Shown here: positions 17,828 to 26,522 of the stretch, piece by piece
Layout of the letters: the number at the start of each line of letters is the position of its first letter
Numbering within the stretch: the first letter of the stretch is position 1
DNA from: JADJLQ01 sp040007895
GTDB lineage: Bacteria > Bacteroidota > Bacteroidia > Chitinophagales > Saprospiraceae
Length of the DNA: 64,000 nt
Assembly (NCBI GenBank): GCA_040007895.1
Contig: JBDTUE010000002.1
Location: forward strand, 1 to 64,000
Direction of reading: 5' to 3'
Notes under the pieces: model-generated
What the model saw: only the letters and a program-made list of their open reading frames with translations
Database searches by the model: none
What the model was told of the DNA's origin: nothing
Program-made: the position numbers and the translations under genes

Positions 17828-18460
17828 GTGTTAACCTCAGAAAACGTATCCTTTAAATATTCCGGGAGAGATCTTATCGATTTTCCTGATCTGAAACTGG
17901 ATAATAATGCACATTGCCTCATCCTTGGTAAATCCGGAATAGGAAAAACCACCTTGTTACATATTTTGGCTGGATTGCTAAAACCAACATCAGGATCTGT
18001 ACTAATCGACGATCAAAATATTTACAATTTTACTTCTGCCGGACTTGATTTTTTCAGAGGCCAGCATATTGGACTCATTTTCCAGAAACCATATTTTATA
18101 CAGTCTATTAATGTATCTAAAAATTTAGCCTGGGCACAACAACTATCCGGAAAAAAACCTGAGTATAAAAGGATAGATGAACTCTTAAACAGATTACAAA
18201 TCCAAAAACATAAAAATCATCTTCCATCCCGGTTGAGTGCTGGAGAACAACAAAGAGCATCCATCGCGAGAGCTTTAGTGAATAAACCTTCCATCATCCT
18301 GGCTGATGAACCTACATCCTCTCTTGATGATGAAAATGCTTTAGCCGTAGTCAATCTCCTGAGAGAACAAGCTGAGCAAGATGGGGCGTCCCTCATTATT
18401 GTCACACACGACGCCAGGATTAAAGAACAATTTCAACATCAAATCAAACTAGGTGAATGA
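17828..18460 (+). CDS. ABC transporter ATP-binding protein (LolD/MacB-like)
   Basis: This 210-residue ATPase begins with GTG. Walker A is GKSGIGKT (34-41), the Q-loop is FQKPYF (about 87), the signature is LSAGEQQR (about 136-143), Walker B is IILADEPTS (about 155-163), and the H-loop is VTHD (about 197). It belongs to the LolD/MacB/FtsE group that powers FtsX-type permeases, and its stop overlaps the start of such a permease by 4 bp. A Bacteroidota-like -7 element (TAGTTTTG) lies at 17816, only 4 nt before the start. Lipoprotein release or another mechanotransmission role is likely. Confidence 0.92.
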   Translation: MLTSENVSFKYSGRDLIDFPDLKLDNNAHCLILGKSGIGKTTLLHILAGLLKPTSGSVLIDDQNIYNFTSAGLDFFRGQHIGLIFQKPYFIQSINVSKNLAWAQQLSGKKPEYKRIDELLNRLQIQKHKNHLPSRLSAGEQQRASIARALVNKPSIILADEPTSSLDDENALAVVNLLREQAEQDGASLIIVTHDARIKEQFQHQIKLGE

Positions 18461-19710
18461 AACTGATCCGGTTAAGCTTCCAAAATTTATTATACAGACC
18501 ATTGAACCTGGTGTTGAGCTTATTATTATTTTCATTGGGGATTGGATTAATCTCGTTGATGTTTATTCTCAACAAACAGATTACACAAAAATTTGAAAAC
18601 AATCTTGCCGGTATTGACCTCATCATTGGAGCCAAAGGCAGTCCTCTTCAAATGGTACTCAATGGCCTTTACCATATTGATGCGCCGACGGGAAATATTT
18701 CCTTAAAGGATGCCGAACCATTCTTAAATCCCAATCATCCGCTGATCAAAAAAGCAGTCCCGTTATCCCTGGGAGATAGTTACAATGGTTTTAGAATAGT
18801 AGGAACCAACTTGGACTTCCCCACTCTGTACAATGCAACTCTGGCTTCGGGTACCTGGTGGCAAAATCCTATGGAAGTAACGATTGGCTCCTCTGTAGCT
18901 TCTCTGTATCATCTTAAGATCGGTGATACTTTTGTAAGCTCTCATGGACTCACCATTGATGAATTTAATCAACATGAACATGCTCCTTATAGTATAGTCG
19001 GAATTATTAAATCAACAGGTAGCGTATGTGATCAGCTTATATTGACTTCTCCTGAAAGTATATGGCAAGTCCATGAACATACCAATCCAGTAAATAATAC
19101 GATTCACTCTACAGATACACTAGTTCATGATTCTATCCCGATAGATTCAGCTTTACTTGCTGACCGTCAAATTACAACTATCCTTATTCAATATAAATCA
19201 AAAACCAATATTGCAGCGCTCAACATGCAGCGAAATATTAATCAAAATACACAACTACAAGCCGCAACACCAGCGATAGAAATCAACCGCCTGTTTTCAA
19301 TGATGGGAATCGGATTTGATGCAATAAGAATATTAGCATGGGTGATCGCATTTGTTTCAGGATTAAGCATTTTTATTTCATTATATAATTCCCTCAAAGA
19401 ACGGCGCAATGAACTAGCTCTTATGCGGGTGATGGGGGCGAATCCCGGCAGCTTATTTTCTCTTATCATTTACGAGGGATTAATCGTAGCAGTATTGGGA
19501 TTCATACTGGGAATTTTAATGAGTCACCTGGTACTGCAGTTTAGTGCAGAGATTATATTCAAAATGTATAAATATCGGATTAACCCATGGCGATTTATTC
19601 CTGAAGAAGCGGGGCTATTAGCAGGTGCATTAGCCATTGGTTTTATTGCTGCTATCATTCCGGCTATACAGGCATACAGGACGGAGATAGCAAAAAACAT
19701 GAATAATTAA
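18457..19710 (+). CDS. FtsX/MacB/LolC-type ABC transporter permease
   Basis: This 417-residue membrane protein has one N-terminal helix (about 13-38), a large periplasmic MacB-type domain (about 45-280) and three C-terminal helices (about 290-312, 340-365 and 385-405). The FtsX domain contains SLKERRNELALMRVMGA, the cytoplasmic coupling region typical of the family. It overlaps the ATPase gene by 4 bp, so the two form a transporter half-pair that must dimerise. Whether it sorts lipoproteins (LolCE-like) or exports a small molecule (MacB-like) cannot be decided; no MacA or TolC gene is adjacent. Confidence 0.92.
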   Translation: MKLIRLSFQNLLYRPLNLVLSLLLFSLGIGLISLMFILNKQITQKFENNLAGIDLIIGAKGSPLQMVLNGLYHIDAPTGNISLKDAEPFLNPNHPLIKKAVPLSLGDSYNGFRIVGTNLDFPTLYNATLASGTWWQNPMEVTIGSSVASLYHLKIGDTFVSSHGLTIDEFNQHEHAPYSIVGIIKSTGSVCDQLILTSPESIWQVHEHTNPVNNTIHSTDTLVHDSIPIDSALLADRQITTILIQYKSKTNIAALNMQRNINQNTQLQAATPAIEINRLFSMMGIGFDAIRILAWVIAFVSGLSIFISLYNSLKERRNELALMRVMGANPGSLFSLIIYEGLIVAVLGFILGILMSHLVLQFSAEIIFKMYKYRINPWRFIPEEAGLLAGALAIGFIAAIIPAIQAYRTEIAKNMNN

Positions 19711-19740
19711 ATCACTAGGGTTATCCTGCTTTTAAAGATT

Positions 19741-20826
19741 TTAAATCTTTACTCGTTTTCCACTTGCCGCTGATTTATATATAGCCTCGACCACGGTGAT
19801 ATCTTTAAGTCCTTCTTCGCTGGGTGCTAATCCGGTTTTTTTCATCTGGATAGCCATGACATCATCATCCATTTGCCTGGCTTGTTGATTGGGTAACGTT
19901 TTAATTAAAGTCTTTCCGTCACTGGTAGTTCCTTTTGCTCCACTGTATGCCTGAAATGGTTCGAGTTCATACCATCCTTTTTCACAATCTACGTGAAGGG
20001 TTCCCATGCTTTTACCAAAACTTGCCTCACATTTGGCCATCAAACCACCCGGAAATTCAAGATCAAACTGCATAGTCTCTTCTACTTCATGATAAATCTC
20101 TGGCCTGGTGGTAGATGCTTTTGCAGTTACGGCGATAGGTTCCATCCCGGTGGCATATCGCACTGCATTTAATGGATACACTCCCATATCGCCCATCACT
20201 CCACCACCCATTGCTTTTTTCTGTTTCCAATGGTCGGTGCGATTCTCCCTGTACCCTGCCTCTGCCCGGAGTGTTTTTATTTTACCGTACGGCTTTGACT
20301 TAGCCCATTCCATGATTTCCTGTGTATTGGGTTCATGATGCATTCTGTAGCCTATACTTAAATTGACTTTGTTTTTATTGCAGGCATCTATCATTGCCTG
20401 GCAGGCCACTACAGAAGGGGCCATTGGTTTTTCACACCAAACTTGTTTGCCGGCTTTAGCAGCCCTTACGACATATTCTTCATGCATCGATGGCGGCAAT
20501 ACGATATAAATCACATCTATATCAGGATTGTTTGCTATCTGATCGAAAGAAGAATAATTATAAATATTTTTATCATTCAAGTTATATTTTGATTGCCATT
20601 GCGCTGCTTTTTCCGGGCTTCCGGTAACCACACCGGTTAATTTACATTTTTGAGTAACAAGCAAAGACTTCGCCAATACATCCGTACTGTAATATCCAAG
20701 ACCTACCAGGGCAATACCTAACTGGTCTTTTGCCTTCGGAACTATAATATGCGCAAATGAAGAGGGCATTATCATCGATGTTGTAGAAATCAAAGCAGTG
20801 TTTTTTATAAAATTTCTTCTTTTCAT
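19741..20826 (-). CDS. Gfo/Idh/MocA family oxidoreductase with twin-arginine-like signal
   Basis: I start at the ATG at 20826 (361 residues) because it gives MKRRNFIKNTALISTT, a typical start of exported Gfo/Idh/MocA proteins in Bacteroidota; the longer frame to 20886 would overlap mutY. The N-terminal Rossmann fold (about 33-150) has GIALVGLGYYS, and WCEKPMAPS (about 130) carries the EKP motif whose Lys helps catalysis. The C-terminal alpha/beta domain contains the GGGVMGDMGVYPLNAVRY segment. These enzymes oxidise or epimerise sugars with NAD(P), here probably in the periplasm with a bound cofactor. The substrate is unknown. Confidence 0.9.
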   Translation of the reverse strand: MKRRNFIKNTALISTTSMIMPSSFAHIIVPKAKDQLGIALVGLGYYSTDVLAKSLLVTQKCKLTGVVTGSPEKAAQWQSKYNLNDKNIYNYSSFDQIANNPDIDVIYIVLPPSMHEEYVVRAAKAGKQVWCEKPMAPSVVACQAMIDACNKNKVNLSIGYRMHHEPNTQEIMEWAKSKPYGKIKTLRAEAGYRENRTDHWKQKKAMGGGVMGDMGVYPLNAVRYATGMEPIAVTAKASTTRPEIYHEVEETMQFDLEFPGGLMAKCEASFGKSMGTLHVDCEKGWYELEPFQAYSGAKGTTSDGKTLIKTLPNQQARQMDDDVMAIQMKKTGLAPSEEGLKDITVVEAIYKSAASGKRVKI

Positions 20827-20874
20827 TTGGTAGTATGTATTATTGTCAAAAAATAAGTGGAGTCCGATTAATAA

Positions 20875-21951
20875 ATGCCGATACACAAAATAACCAAAAA
20901 AATCGCAATTCGATTTCAGCAGGGATTATATCAATGGAGCAGACTTCATCCGAGGCCGATGCCATGGAAAGGCGAAAAAGATCCATACAAAATCTGGCTT
21001 TCTGAAATCATACTCCAACAAACCAGGGTAGCACAAGGCCTACCCTATTATGAACGATTCATTCAGTCATTTCCGACGGTGACCCATCTGGCTAAAGCTC
21101 CTTTACAAAAAATACTAAAACACTGGGAAGGACTAGGATATTATACGCGTGCAAGAAATTTACATTGGAGTGCAGGCCACATCATTCATTCTTTAAAAGG
21201 TAATTTCCCAAATACGTTTGATGAAATAAAAAAACTTAAAGGAATCGGAACTTACACTGCGGCCGCTATCGCTTCTTTTGCATATGATTTACCGCATGCA
21301 GTTTTGGATGGAAATGTTCATAGAATCTTATCCCGTTACCTGGGTATATATAAAACCATCCAAGGCACTGCTGATAAAAAGTACTTTCAATCGCTTGCTA
21401 ATCAATTGCTGGATATAAATCATTCAGGACTTTTTAACCAGGCTATTATGGATTTTGGAGCTATGTGCTGTATTCCTAAAAATCCGCTTTGTCATATTTG
21501 TCCTTTGAATAAAACTTGTTTTGCATTTAATCAGGATGTCATTGATCGGTTACCGGCTTCTAAAAAAAAGATTAGTAAGAAAACGCGTTTTTTTCACTAC
21601 TTCATCCTGAAGAATAAAGAAGGTAAAATTTATATTCAAAAAAGGTCCAAAGGTGATATCTGGTCTGATCTATTTGAATTTCCATTGGTAGAATCACCTT
21701 CAGAAAAATTTCCTGATTCTAAACTGTTGAAAAAATATCTCTCCCGAATTTTGACCAAACAAGCACCAGAACTGTCCTTCAGCCAAATACTTTCACATCA
21801 AATTATTAAAGCCTATATTTATTTTTATACATCAAATATGATCCATCTGCTGACTAAACCAGTACGGATTAATTCCATAAACAAATTGGCCATGCCGGGT
21901 ATATTAGCTAAAAACAGAAAAGTTATACTCCATGTATTAAAAAAACAATAA
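20875..21951 (+). CDS. mutY: A/G-specific adenine DNA glycosylase
   Basis: This 358-residue enzyme removes adenine opposite 8-oxoguanine. Helix-hairpin-helix LKGIGTYTAAAIASFA (about 121-136) and catalytic Asp in VLDGNVHR (about 143-150) mark the HhH-GPD superfamily. The second catalytic acid, Glu44, is in WLSEIILQQT, whose QQT is typical of MutY. The [4Fe-4S] cysteine cluster (pattern C-x6-C-x2-C-x5-C) lies at about 199-216. The C-terminal domain (about 235-350) is the NUDIX-like 8-oxoG recognition domain. Transcription is divergent from the oxidoreductase, with 48 bp between starts. Confidence 0.95.
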   Translation: MPIHKITKKIAIRFQQGLYQWSRLHPRPMPWKGEKDPYKIWLSEIILQQTRVAQGLPYYERFIQSFPTVTHLAKAPLQKILKHWEGLGYYTRARNLHWSAGHIIHSLKGNFPNTFDEIKKLKGIGTYTAAAIASFAYDLPHAVLDGNVHRILSRYLGIYKTIQGTADKKYFQSLANQLLDINHSGLFNQAIMDFGAMCCIPKNPLCHICPLNKTCFAFNQDVIDRLPASKKKISKKTRFFHYFILKNKEGKIYIQKRSKGDIWSDLFEFPLVESPSEKFPDSKLLKKYLSRILTKQAPELSFSQILSHQIIKAYIYFYTSNMIHLLTKPVRINSINKLAMPGILAKNRKVILHVLKKQ

Positions 21952-22117
21952 GTATTCAATAAGCCTTTCCTGGATGTTTAACCAAAATAAAATATTATTT
22001 GTAATCATTGTCCCGAAATGAAAAATTCTATGGAGTGGATGTTCATATGAATTTGTTATCAGGCTATTGCTCGTAAATTGTTAGTTTAGCACTTCAAAAA
22101 AAATCAAACATACTGTT

Positions 22118-23824
22118 ATGAAATTGCGAAGCAGAGGCTGGTTTGGTAAAACCGGAAAAGATGGATTCATATATAGAGCCTGGATGAAAAATCAAGGCAT
22201 TCCACCGGAACAATTGAGTGGCAAACCGGTCATCGGCATTTGTAATACCTGGTCCGAATTGACACCTTGCAATGCACACTTCAGAGAGCTTGCAGAATCC
22301 ATAAAAAATGGAATCATTCAGGCTGGAGGTTATCCCGTAGAGTTTCCGGTAATGTCACTGGGAGAAACGCTCATCAAACCAACTGCCATGCTATACAGGA
22401 ATCTTGCCAGTATGGATGTAGAAGAGTCTATTCGCGCAAACCCAATTGATGGTGTAGTTCTGATGTGCGGTTGTGACAAAACCACACCTTCCCTGGTGAT
22501 GGGAGCTTGCAGTGTTGATATTCCAACAATAGTGTTATCTGGTGGTCCCATGTTGACCGGAAAGTTTAAAGGAAAAAATATAGGTACTTCGGATGTATGG
22601 CGAATGAGTGAAGCTCATAAACTCGGAACTATCAGTGACGAAGAAATGGAAGAAGCCGAAGGAGCTATGTGTCGCAGCCGAGGGCATTGTGCGGTAATGG
22701 GTACAGCTTCAACGATGGCCTGTATGGTGGAATCATTAGGCATTGCTTTACCTGGCAACGCATCCATTCCAGCAGCAGATTCACGGCGGAAAGTACACGC
22801 CCATAAAACCGGAGTACGTATCGTTGAAATGGTAAAAGAAGATCTCAGGCTTTCACAGGTACTTACCAAAAAAGCTTTTGAAAATGCTATAAAAGTTAAT
22901 GCTGCCATTGGAGGTTCTACCAATTTTGTGATTCATATGATAGCTATTGCAGGGCGAATAGGTGTTGATCTTAATCTTACGGATTTTGACCGATGCTCTC
23001 TGGGAATTCCATTATTAGTGAATGTTCAACCTGCCGGTGAACATTTTGTTGAAGATCTATATTATGCTGGTGGTTTACCTGCTGTGATGAAAGAGATGGA
23101 ATTAAATCTTCATGCTGATATTTTAACGGTAAGCGGGAAATCTGTATCAGAAAATGTAGCTAATGCGAAATCGTATGATCCAAAAGTGATAGGCACACTT
23201 GAAAAGCCATTTAAAACAGAAACCAGTCTGGCAGTATTAAATGGAAATCTTAGTGAAGGAGGTTGTGTGATTAAACCCAGCGCAGCCAGTAAACATTTAA
23301 TGAAACACAGGGGAAAAGCAGTTGTCTTTAATGATATAGAAGATTATAAAAAACGAATCGATCTTCCGGACCTTGACGTAGATGAAAATAGTATTCTCGT
23401 GTTGAAAAATGTTGGCCCTAAAGGATATCCGGGCATGCCGGAAGTAGGCAATATGACCTTACCCAAAAAAATATTGGAGAAAGGAATTCATGATATGGTG
23501 AGGATATCGGATGGGCGTATGAGTGGTACGGGATTTGGTACAGTAGTATTACATGCTTCTCCAGAAGCCGCAGCAGGCGGAAATTTTGCTGTAGTGGAAT
23601 CTGGTGATTTTATCTCTCTTGATGTAGATAACCGATCCTTGCAGCTTGAAGTATCGGATGAAGAACTTACCAAACGAAAAGCAGCCTGGAAAGCGCCTAA
23701 ACCGATTACAGACCGGGGTTATGTCTCATTATATATACAGCATGTCAATCAGGCACATCAGGGGGCAGATCTCGATTTTCTCGTAGGTAAAAGTAGCAGT
23801 GAAGTAACCAGGGATAGTCATTGA
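22118..23824 (+). CDS. IlvD/Edd family dehydratase, sugar-acid (arabonate/xylonate) type
   Basis: This 568-residue iron-sulfur dehydratase has the start (LRSRGWFG) and the ICNTWSELTPCNAHFR block of the pentonate/hexonate dehydratase branch rather than true IlvD. Cys51, Cys119 (MCGCDKTTP) and Cys191 (RGHCAVMGTASTM) align by context with the [2Fe-2S] ligands known for L-arabonate dehydratase. GGSTNFVIH and the C-terminal DGRMSGTGFG are also present. It would convert an aldonic acid to a 2-keto-3-deoxy acid. No ilv genes and no aldolase or sugar-acid kinase are adjacent. Automatic pipelines would probably name it ilvD, which I think is wrong for its substrate. Confidence 0.85.
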   Translation: MKLRSRGWFGKTGKDGFIYRAWMKNQGIPPEQLSGKPVIGICNTWSELTPCNAHFRELAESIKNGIIQAGGYPVEFPVMSLGETLIKPTAMLYRNLASMDVEESIRANPIDGVVLMCGCDKTTPSLVMGACSVDIPTIVLSGGPMLTGKFKGKNIGTSDVWRMSEAHKLGTISDEEMEEAEGAMCRSRGHCAVMGTASTMACMVESLGIALPGNASIPAADSRRKVHAHKTGVRIVEMVKEDLRLSQVLTKKAFENAIKVNAAIGGSTNFVIHMIAIAGRIGVDLNLTDFDRCSLGIPLLVNVQPAGEHFVEDLYYAGGLPAVMKEMELNLHADILTVSGKSVSENVANAKSYDPKVIGTLEKPFKTETSLAVLNGNLSEGGCVIKPSAASKHLMKHRGKAVVFNDIEDYKKRIDLPDLDVDENSILVLKNVGPKGYPGMPEVGNMTLPKKILEKGIHDMVRISDGRMSGTGFGTVVLHASPEAAAGGNFAVVESGDFISLDVDNRSLQLEVSDEELTKRKAAWKAPKPITDRGYVSLYIQHVNQAHQGADLDFLVGKSSSEVTRDSH

Positions 23825-23903
23825 TTTAATCTTTGTATCTCCCGCTCGATTAAAGATTGGATATATTAATTTATTTTCAGTTCGTACAAACTTCAATAAG
23901 GGT

Positions 23904-24754
23904 TTGAAATTCCTCTTATTAATAGTTATAACTTTAGTCAGTTGCCAGCATGATAAACCCAAATAGTTCTTTACAAATTCAATGAACTATCTGATGATTG
24001 AAAATGAATGAATTATGAAAAAGGCCAATGGAAATAACTCATTCATTTCTAATGAATGGTTTGGGATAAACCTTCCGCCCAAAAAGTACCTATATCTCAT
24101 AACCTATGGGATAATCTATTAAAAAAATATGTCGATACGCTGGGTAACGTAGATGATGATGGCTTCAAAAAAGATAAGGTAAAATTGGATAATTATCTCT
24201 TGTATTATCTAATAACCCACCTTCATTGAACTGGACTAAAGAAGAACAATTAGCTTATTGGATTAATACTATAATGCGTTTAGGATTTCCCTGGTAGCAA
24301 GCCATTATCCCATAGCCAGCATAAAAGATATAAAAACCGGTATTCCTTTTATTAATTCTGTATGGGATATCCAACTCATTCGGATTGGCAACGAAACTTA
24401 TGATCTGAATAATATTGAACATTCTATTCTTAGAAAAAAATTCAATGAACCGTGGATCCATTTTGCAATAAACTGTGCATCCTATTCCTGTCCAAGACTT
24501 AGAAACGAAGCGTATACACCTTCAAAACTTGAATCACAGCTCACAGAAGCAGCGATATCTTTTTTATCCGACAAGACAAAAAATGATTTCAGTGCTGATA
24601 CAATACATATTTCAAAAATTTTTGAATGGTTTAAAGATGATTTTATGAAGCATGGTAGTTAATTGATTTTCTCAATCTATATGCACCGGTCAGAATTAAC
24701 CTTCATGCTAAAATAGATTTCAAAGAATATAATTGGACGCTGAATAAACAATGA
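23904..24754 (+). pseudogene. Decayed DUF547-family lipoprotein gene
   Basis: Pieces of one DUF547 protein can be read in order across several frames. A lipoprotein-like signal from a TTG at 23904 (LKFLLLIVITLVSCQ) stops at 23964. The segment LWDNLLKKYVDTLGNVDDDGF begins at about 24104. A shift near 24208 gives NPPSLNWTKEEQLAYWIN, and another near 24272 opens a long piece to 24662 containing FAINCASYSCPRL, the DUF547 core. A last shift gives FLNLYAPVRINL...YNWTLNK, ending at 24754. At least three frameshifts and an early stop mean no full product can be made. DUF547 is a papain-like-fold family of unclear function. Confidence 0.85.
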
Positions 24755-24848
24755 AAGGAAACTATATCAAAAAGGTTTGATTAGGGTGGTCTTCATATTT
24801 TAGATTAATTCAAAAAATCGTTGCTGCTTACATCTATTTTCCTGAACA

Positions 24849-24879
24849 TTTGGATCATTCCTAAAAATCATTAATTTTG
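24849..24879 (+). promoter_or_regulatory. Bacteroidota housekeeping promoter of tRNA-Asn
   Basis: TTTG at 24849-24852, a spacer of exactly 19 nt, and TAATTTTG at 24872-24879 match the Bacteroidota -33/-7 consensus TTTG-N19-TAnnTTTG. The mature tRNA starts 17 nt downstream. Confidence 0.85.
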
Positions 24880-24895
24880 CCGTCCCAAACGGGAA

Positions 24896-24969
24896 GCCCC
24901 CTTAGCTCAGTTGGTTAGAGCGTCGGACTGTTAATCCGCAGGTCTCAGGTTCAAGTCCTGAAGGGGGCG
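24896..24969 (+). tRNA. tRNA-Asn (anticodon GTT)
   Basis: The 74-nt cloverleaf has a perfect 7-bp acceptor stem (GCCCCCT/AGGGGGC), D-stem GCTC/GAGC, anticodon loop CTGTTAA with anticodon GTT, and T-stem TCAGG/CCTGA around TTCAAGT. The top pair of the anticodon stem is mismatched (T-C). The 3' CCA is not encoded; the discriminator G is followed by CAAA. Confidence 0.97.
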
Positions 24970-24982
24970 CAAAAATCAAAGT

Positions 24983-25014
24983 GGGCAATCTTTTTAGATT
25001 GCCCTTATTTTTTT
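24983..25014 (+). terminator. Rho-independent terminator after tRNA-Asn
   Basis: Perfect 9-bp arms (24983-24991 and 24996-25004) with a TTTT loop are followed by a T-rich run to 25014. It separates the tRNA from the PfkB kinase gene starting at 25033. Confidence 0.93.
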
Positions 25015-25032
25015 AATAATAACCTATTCACA

Positions 25033-25959
25033 ATGAGCATTTTAGTGATCGGAACCATGGCCTTCGATAGCATCGAAACGCCTTATGGAAAAGCAGAGTA
25101 TGTCATCGGAGGATCCTGTACCTATATATCCTGGTCCGCTTCCTATTTCCATCAACCGATCATGGTGCAAGCTGTAGTGGGAGATGATTTTCCTGTTGCA
25201 GAAATAAATGAATTAAAATCAAGAGGTGTGCGGATGGATGGCCTGGAAATAAAAAAAGGTGAAAAATCTTTTTATTGGGCCGGCAGGTATCACGATAATA
25301 TGAACAGCAGAGACACACTGGTGACCGATTTAAATGTATTAGCCGATTTTGCTCCGATATTGCCGGCTTCTTATAAAGACAGTGAGTATATCATGCTTGG
25401 GAATCTGGCACCTGAAACTCAATTATCTGTTTTAAGCCAGTTAAATAAAAAGCCCCGCCTCGTGGTCCTGGATACCATGAATTTCTGGATGGATATTGCA
25501 TTGGATAGTTTGATTAAAGTAATTTCAAAGGTTGATGTTCTTACCATCAATGAAGAAGAAGCAAGGCAACTTTCCGGTGAATTTTCATTGGTAAAAGCTG
25601 CGAAGGTGATTCATGAAATGGGGCCTAAGCATATCATTATTAAAAAAGGTGAGCATGGCGCTTTATTATTTTCAGGTGATCATATCTTCTTTGCTCCTGC
25701 CCTTCCGCTAGCACAAGTATTTGATCCTACTGGAGCGGGAGACACTTTCGCAGGTGGTTTTATAGGGTTTCTTGCAAAAACCGGTGATCTGTCTTTTGAA
25801 AATATGAAGCGGGCTATTATTTATGGATCTGCTATGGCTTCATTCTGTGTCGAAGAGTTTTCGATCGGAAAAATGAAAAAACTGGATAATGCTCTTATCA
25901 ATGAAAGAGTCAAAAAATTCGTTGAACTGGTTCGTTTTGATACCGAAATTAAGGAATAA
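25033..25959 (+). CDS. PfkB-family carbohydrate/nucleoside kinase
   Basis: This 308-residue protein is a single ribokinase-fold domain. The N-terminal GG motif is VIGGSCTYIS (about 29-38). The C-terminal ATP-binding signature DPTGAGDTFAGGF (about 234-246) holds the anion hole and catalytic Asp. The substrate-binding lid is reduced, as in adenosine-kinase-like members. The sugar or nucleoside used cannot be told from the sequence; Bacteroidota genomes carry a conserved uncharacterised kinase of this type. It is transcribed alone and is convergent with hpt, with only 20 bp between stops. Confidence 0.9.
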   Translation: MSILVIGTMAFDSIETPYGKAEYVIGGSCTYISWSASYFHQPIMVQAVVGDDFPVAEINELKSRGVRMDGLEIKKGEKSFYWAGRYHDNMNSRDTLVTDLNVLADFAPILPASYKDSEYIMLGNLAPETQLSVLSQLNKKPRLVVLDTMNFWMDIALDSLIKVISKVDVLTINEEEARQLSGEFSLVKAAKVIHEMGPKHIIIKKGEHGALLFSGDHIFFAPALPLAQVFDPTGAGDTFAGGFIGFLAKTGDLSFENMKRAIIYGSAMASFCVEEFSIGKMKKLDNALINERVKKFVELVRFDTEIKE

Positions 25960-25979
25960 TATGTATTTGATATGGTCGA

Positions 25980-26522
25980 TCAGGAAGCAGCAAGCTTGTA
26001 AATTTCATGCAAATTCCTTCCCAGTCCATCATAATCTAATCCATAACCAACCACAAAGTGTTTTGGTATTTTAAAACAATAATGATCCAATTTTACTTCT
26101 ACCTCTAATGCCTCTTCTTTAAAAAGTAAAGCACTCATAAAAATAGATTTTGGTTGATAGGATTGTAATACCGGATAAAAACGATTTAGGGTATGCCCGG
26201 TATCTACTATATCTTCTACGAGTATAACATGTTGGCCAGACCATTTTTTAGAAACATCCATTTCCATTTTTACAACACCGGTAGTTTGTAACCCCTGGTA
26301 AGATTCAATCCGGATAAACTGGACCGTACATTCAAATTCCAACTCACGGATTAAGTCTGCCATGAAAATAAAAGAGCCATTCAATATTCCCAATATCAAT
26401 GGAGGTTCCGAATTTCGATATAATTGATTGAGCTTTTTACCAAGTTCTTTTACCTTAATTGCTATGTCTGCTGCGCTTATAAAACGCTCAAAGACTTTCC
26501 CATGCACGATGACCTGTTCCAT
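25980..26522 (-). CDS. hpt: Hypoxanthine phosphoribosyltransferase
   Basis: This 180-residue type I phosphoribosyltransferase has the PRPP-binding motif VILVEDIVDTGHTL (about 98-111). Other family segments are ILGILNGSFIFMADLIREL (about 44-62) and the C-terminal purine-contact region VVGYGLDYDGLGRNL. It salvages hypoxanthine and guanine to IMP and GMP. Its ATG shares a base with the stop codon of the upstream peptidase gene (TAATG), so the two are translationally coupled although the functions seem unrelated. Confidence 0.94.
   Translation of the reverse strand: MEQVIVHGKVFERFISAADIAIKVKELGKKLNQLYRNSEPPLILGILNGSFIFMADLIRELEFECTVQFIRIESYQGLQTTGVVKMEMDVSKKWSGQHVILVEDIVDTGHTLNRFYPVLQSYQPKSIFMSALLFKEEALEVEVKLDHYCFKIPKHFVVGYGLDYDGLGRNLHEIYKLAAS

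Noticed and set aside
19732..19748. AT-only palindrome at the stop of the Gfo/Idh/MocA gene as a terminator
   Set aside because: It is short, lacks G-C pairs at its base and overlaps coding sequence.
22118..23824. Naming the dehydratase ilvD and assigning branched-chain amino acid synthesis
   Set aside because: The N-terminal motifs fit sugar-acid dehydratases and no ilv gene is adjacent.
23825..24895. Integration site or mobile element next to tRNA-Asn
   Set aside because: There is no integrase, no repeat of the tRNA 3' end and no flanking direct repeats; the sequence is explained by the decayed DUF547 gene.
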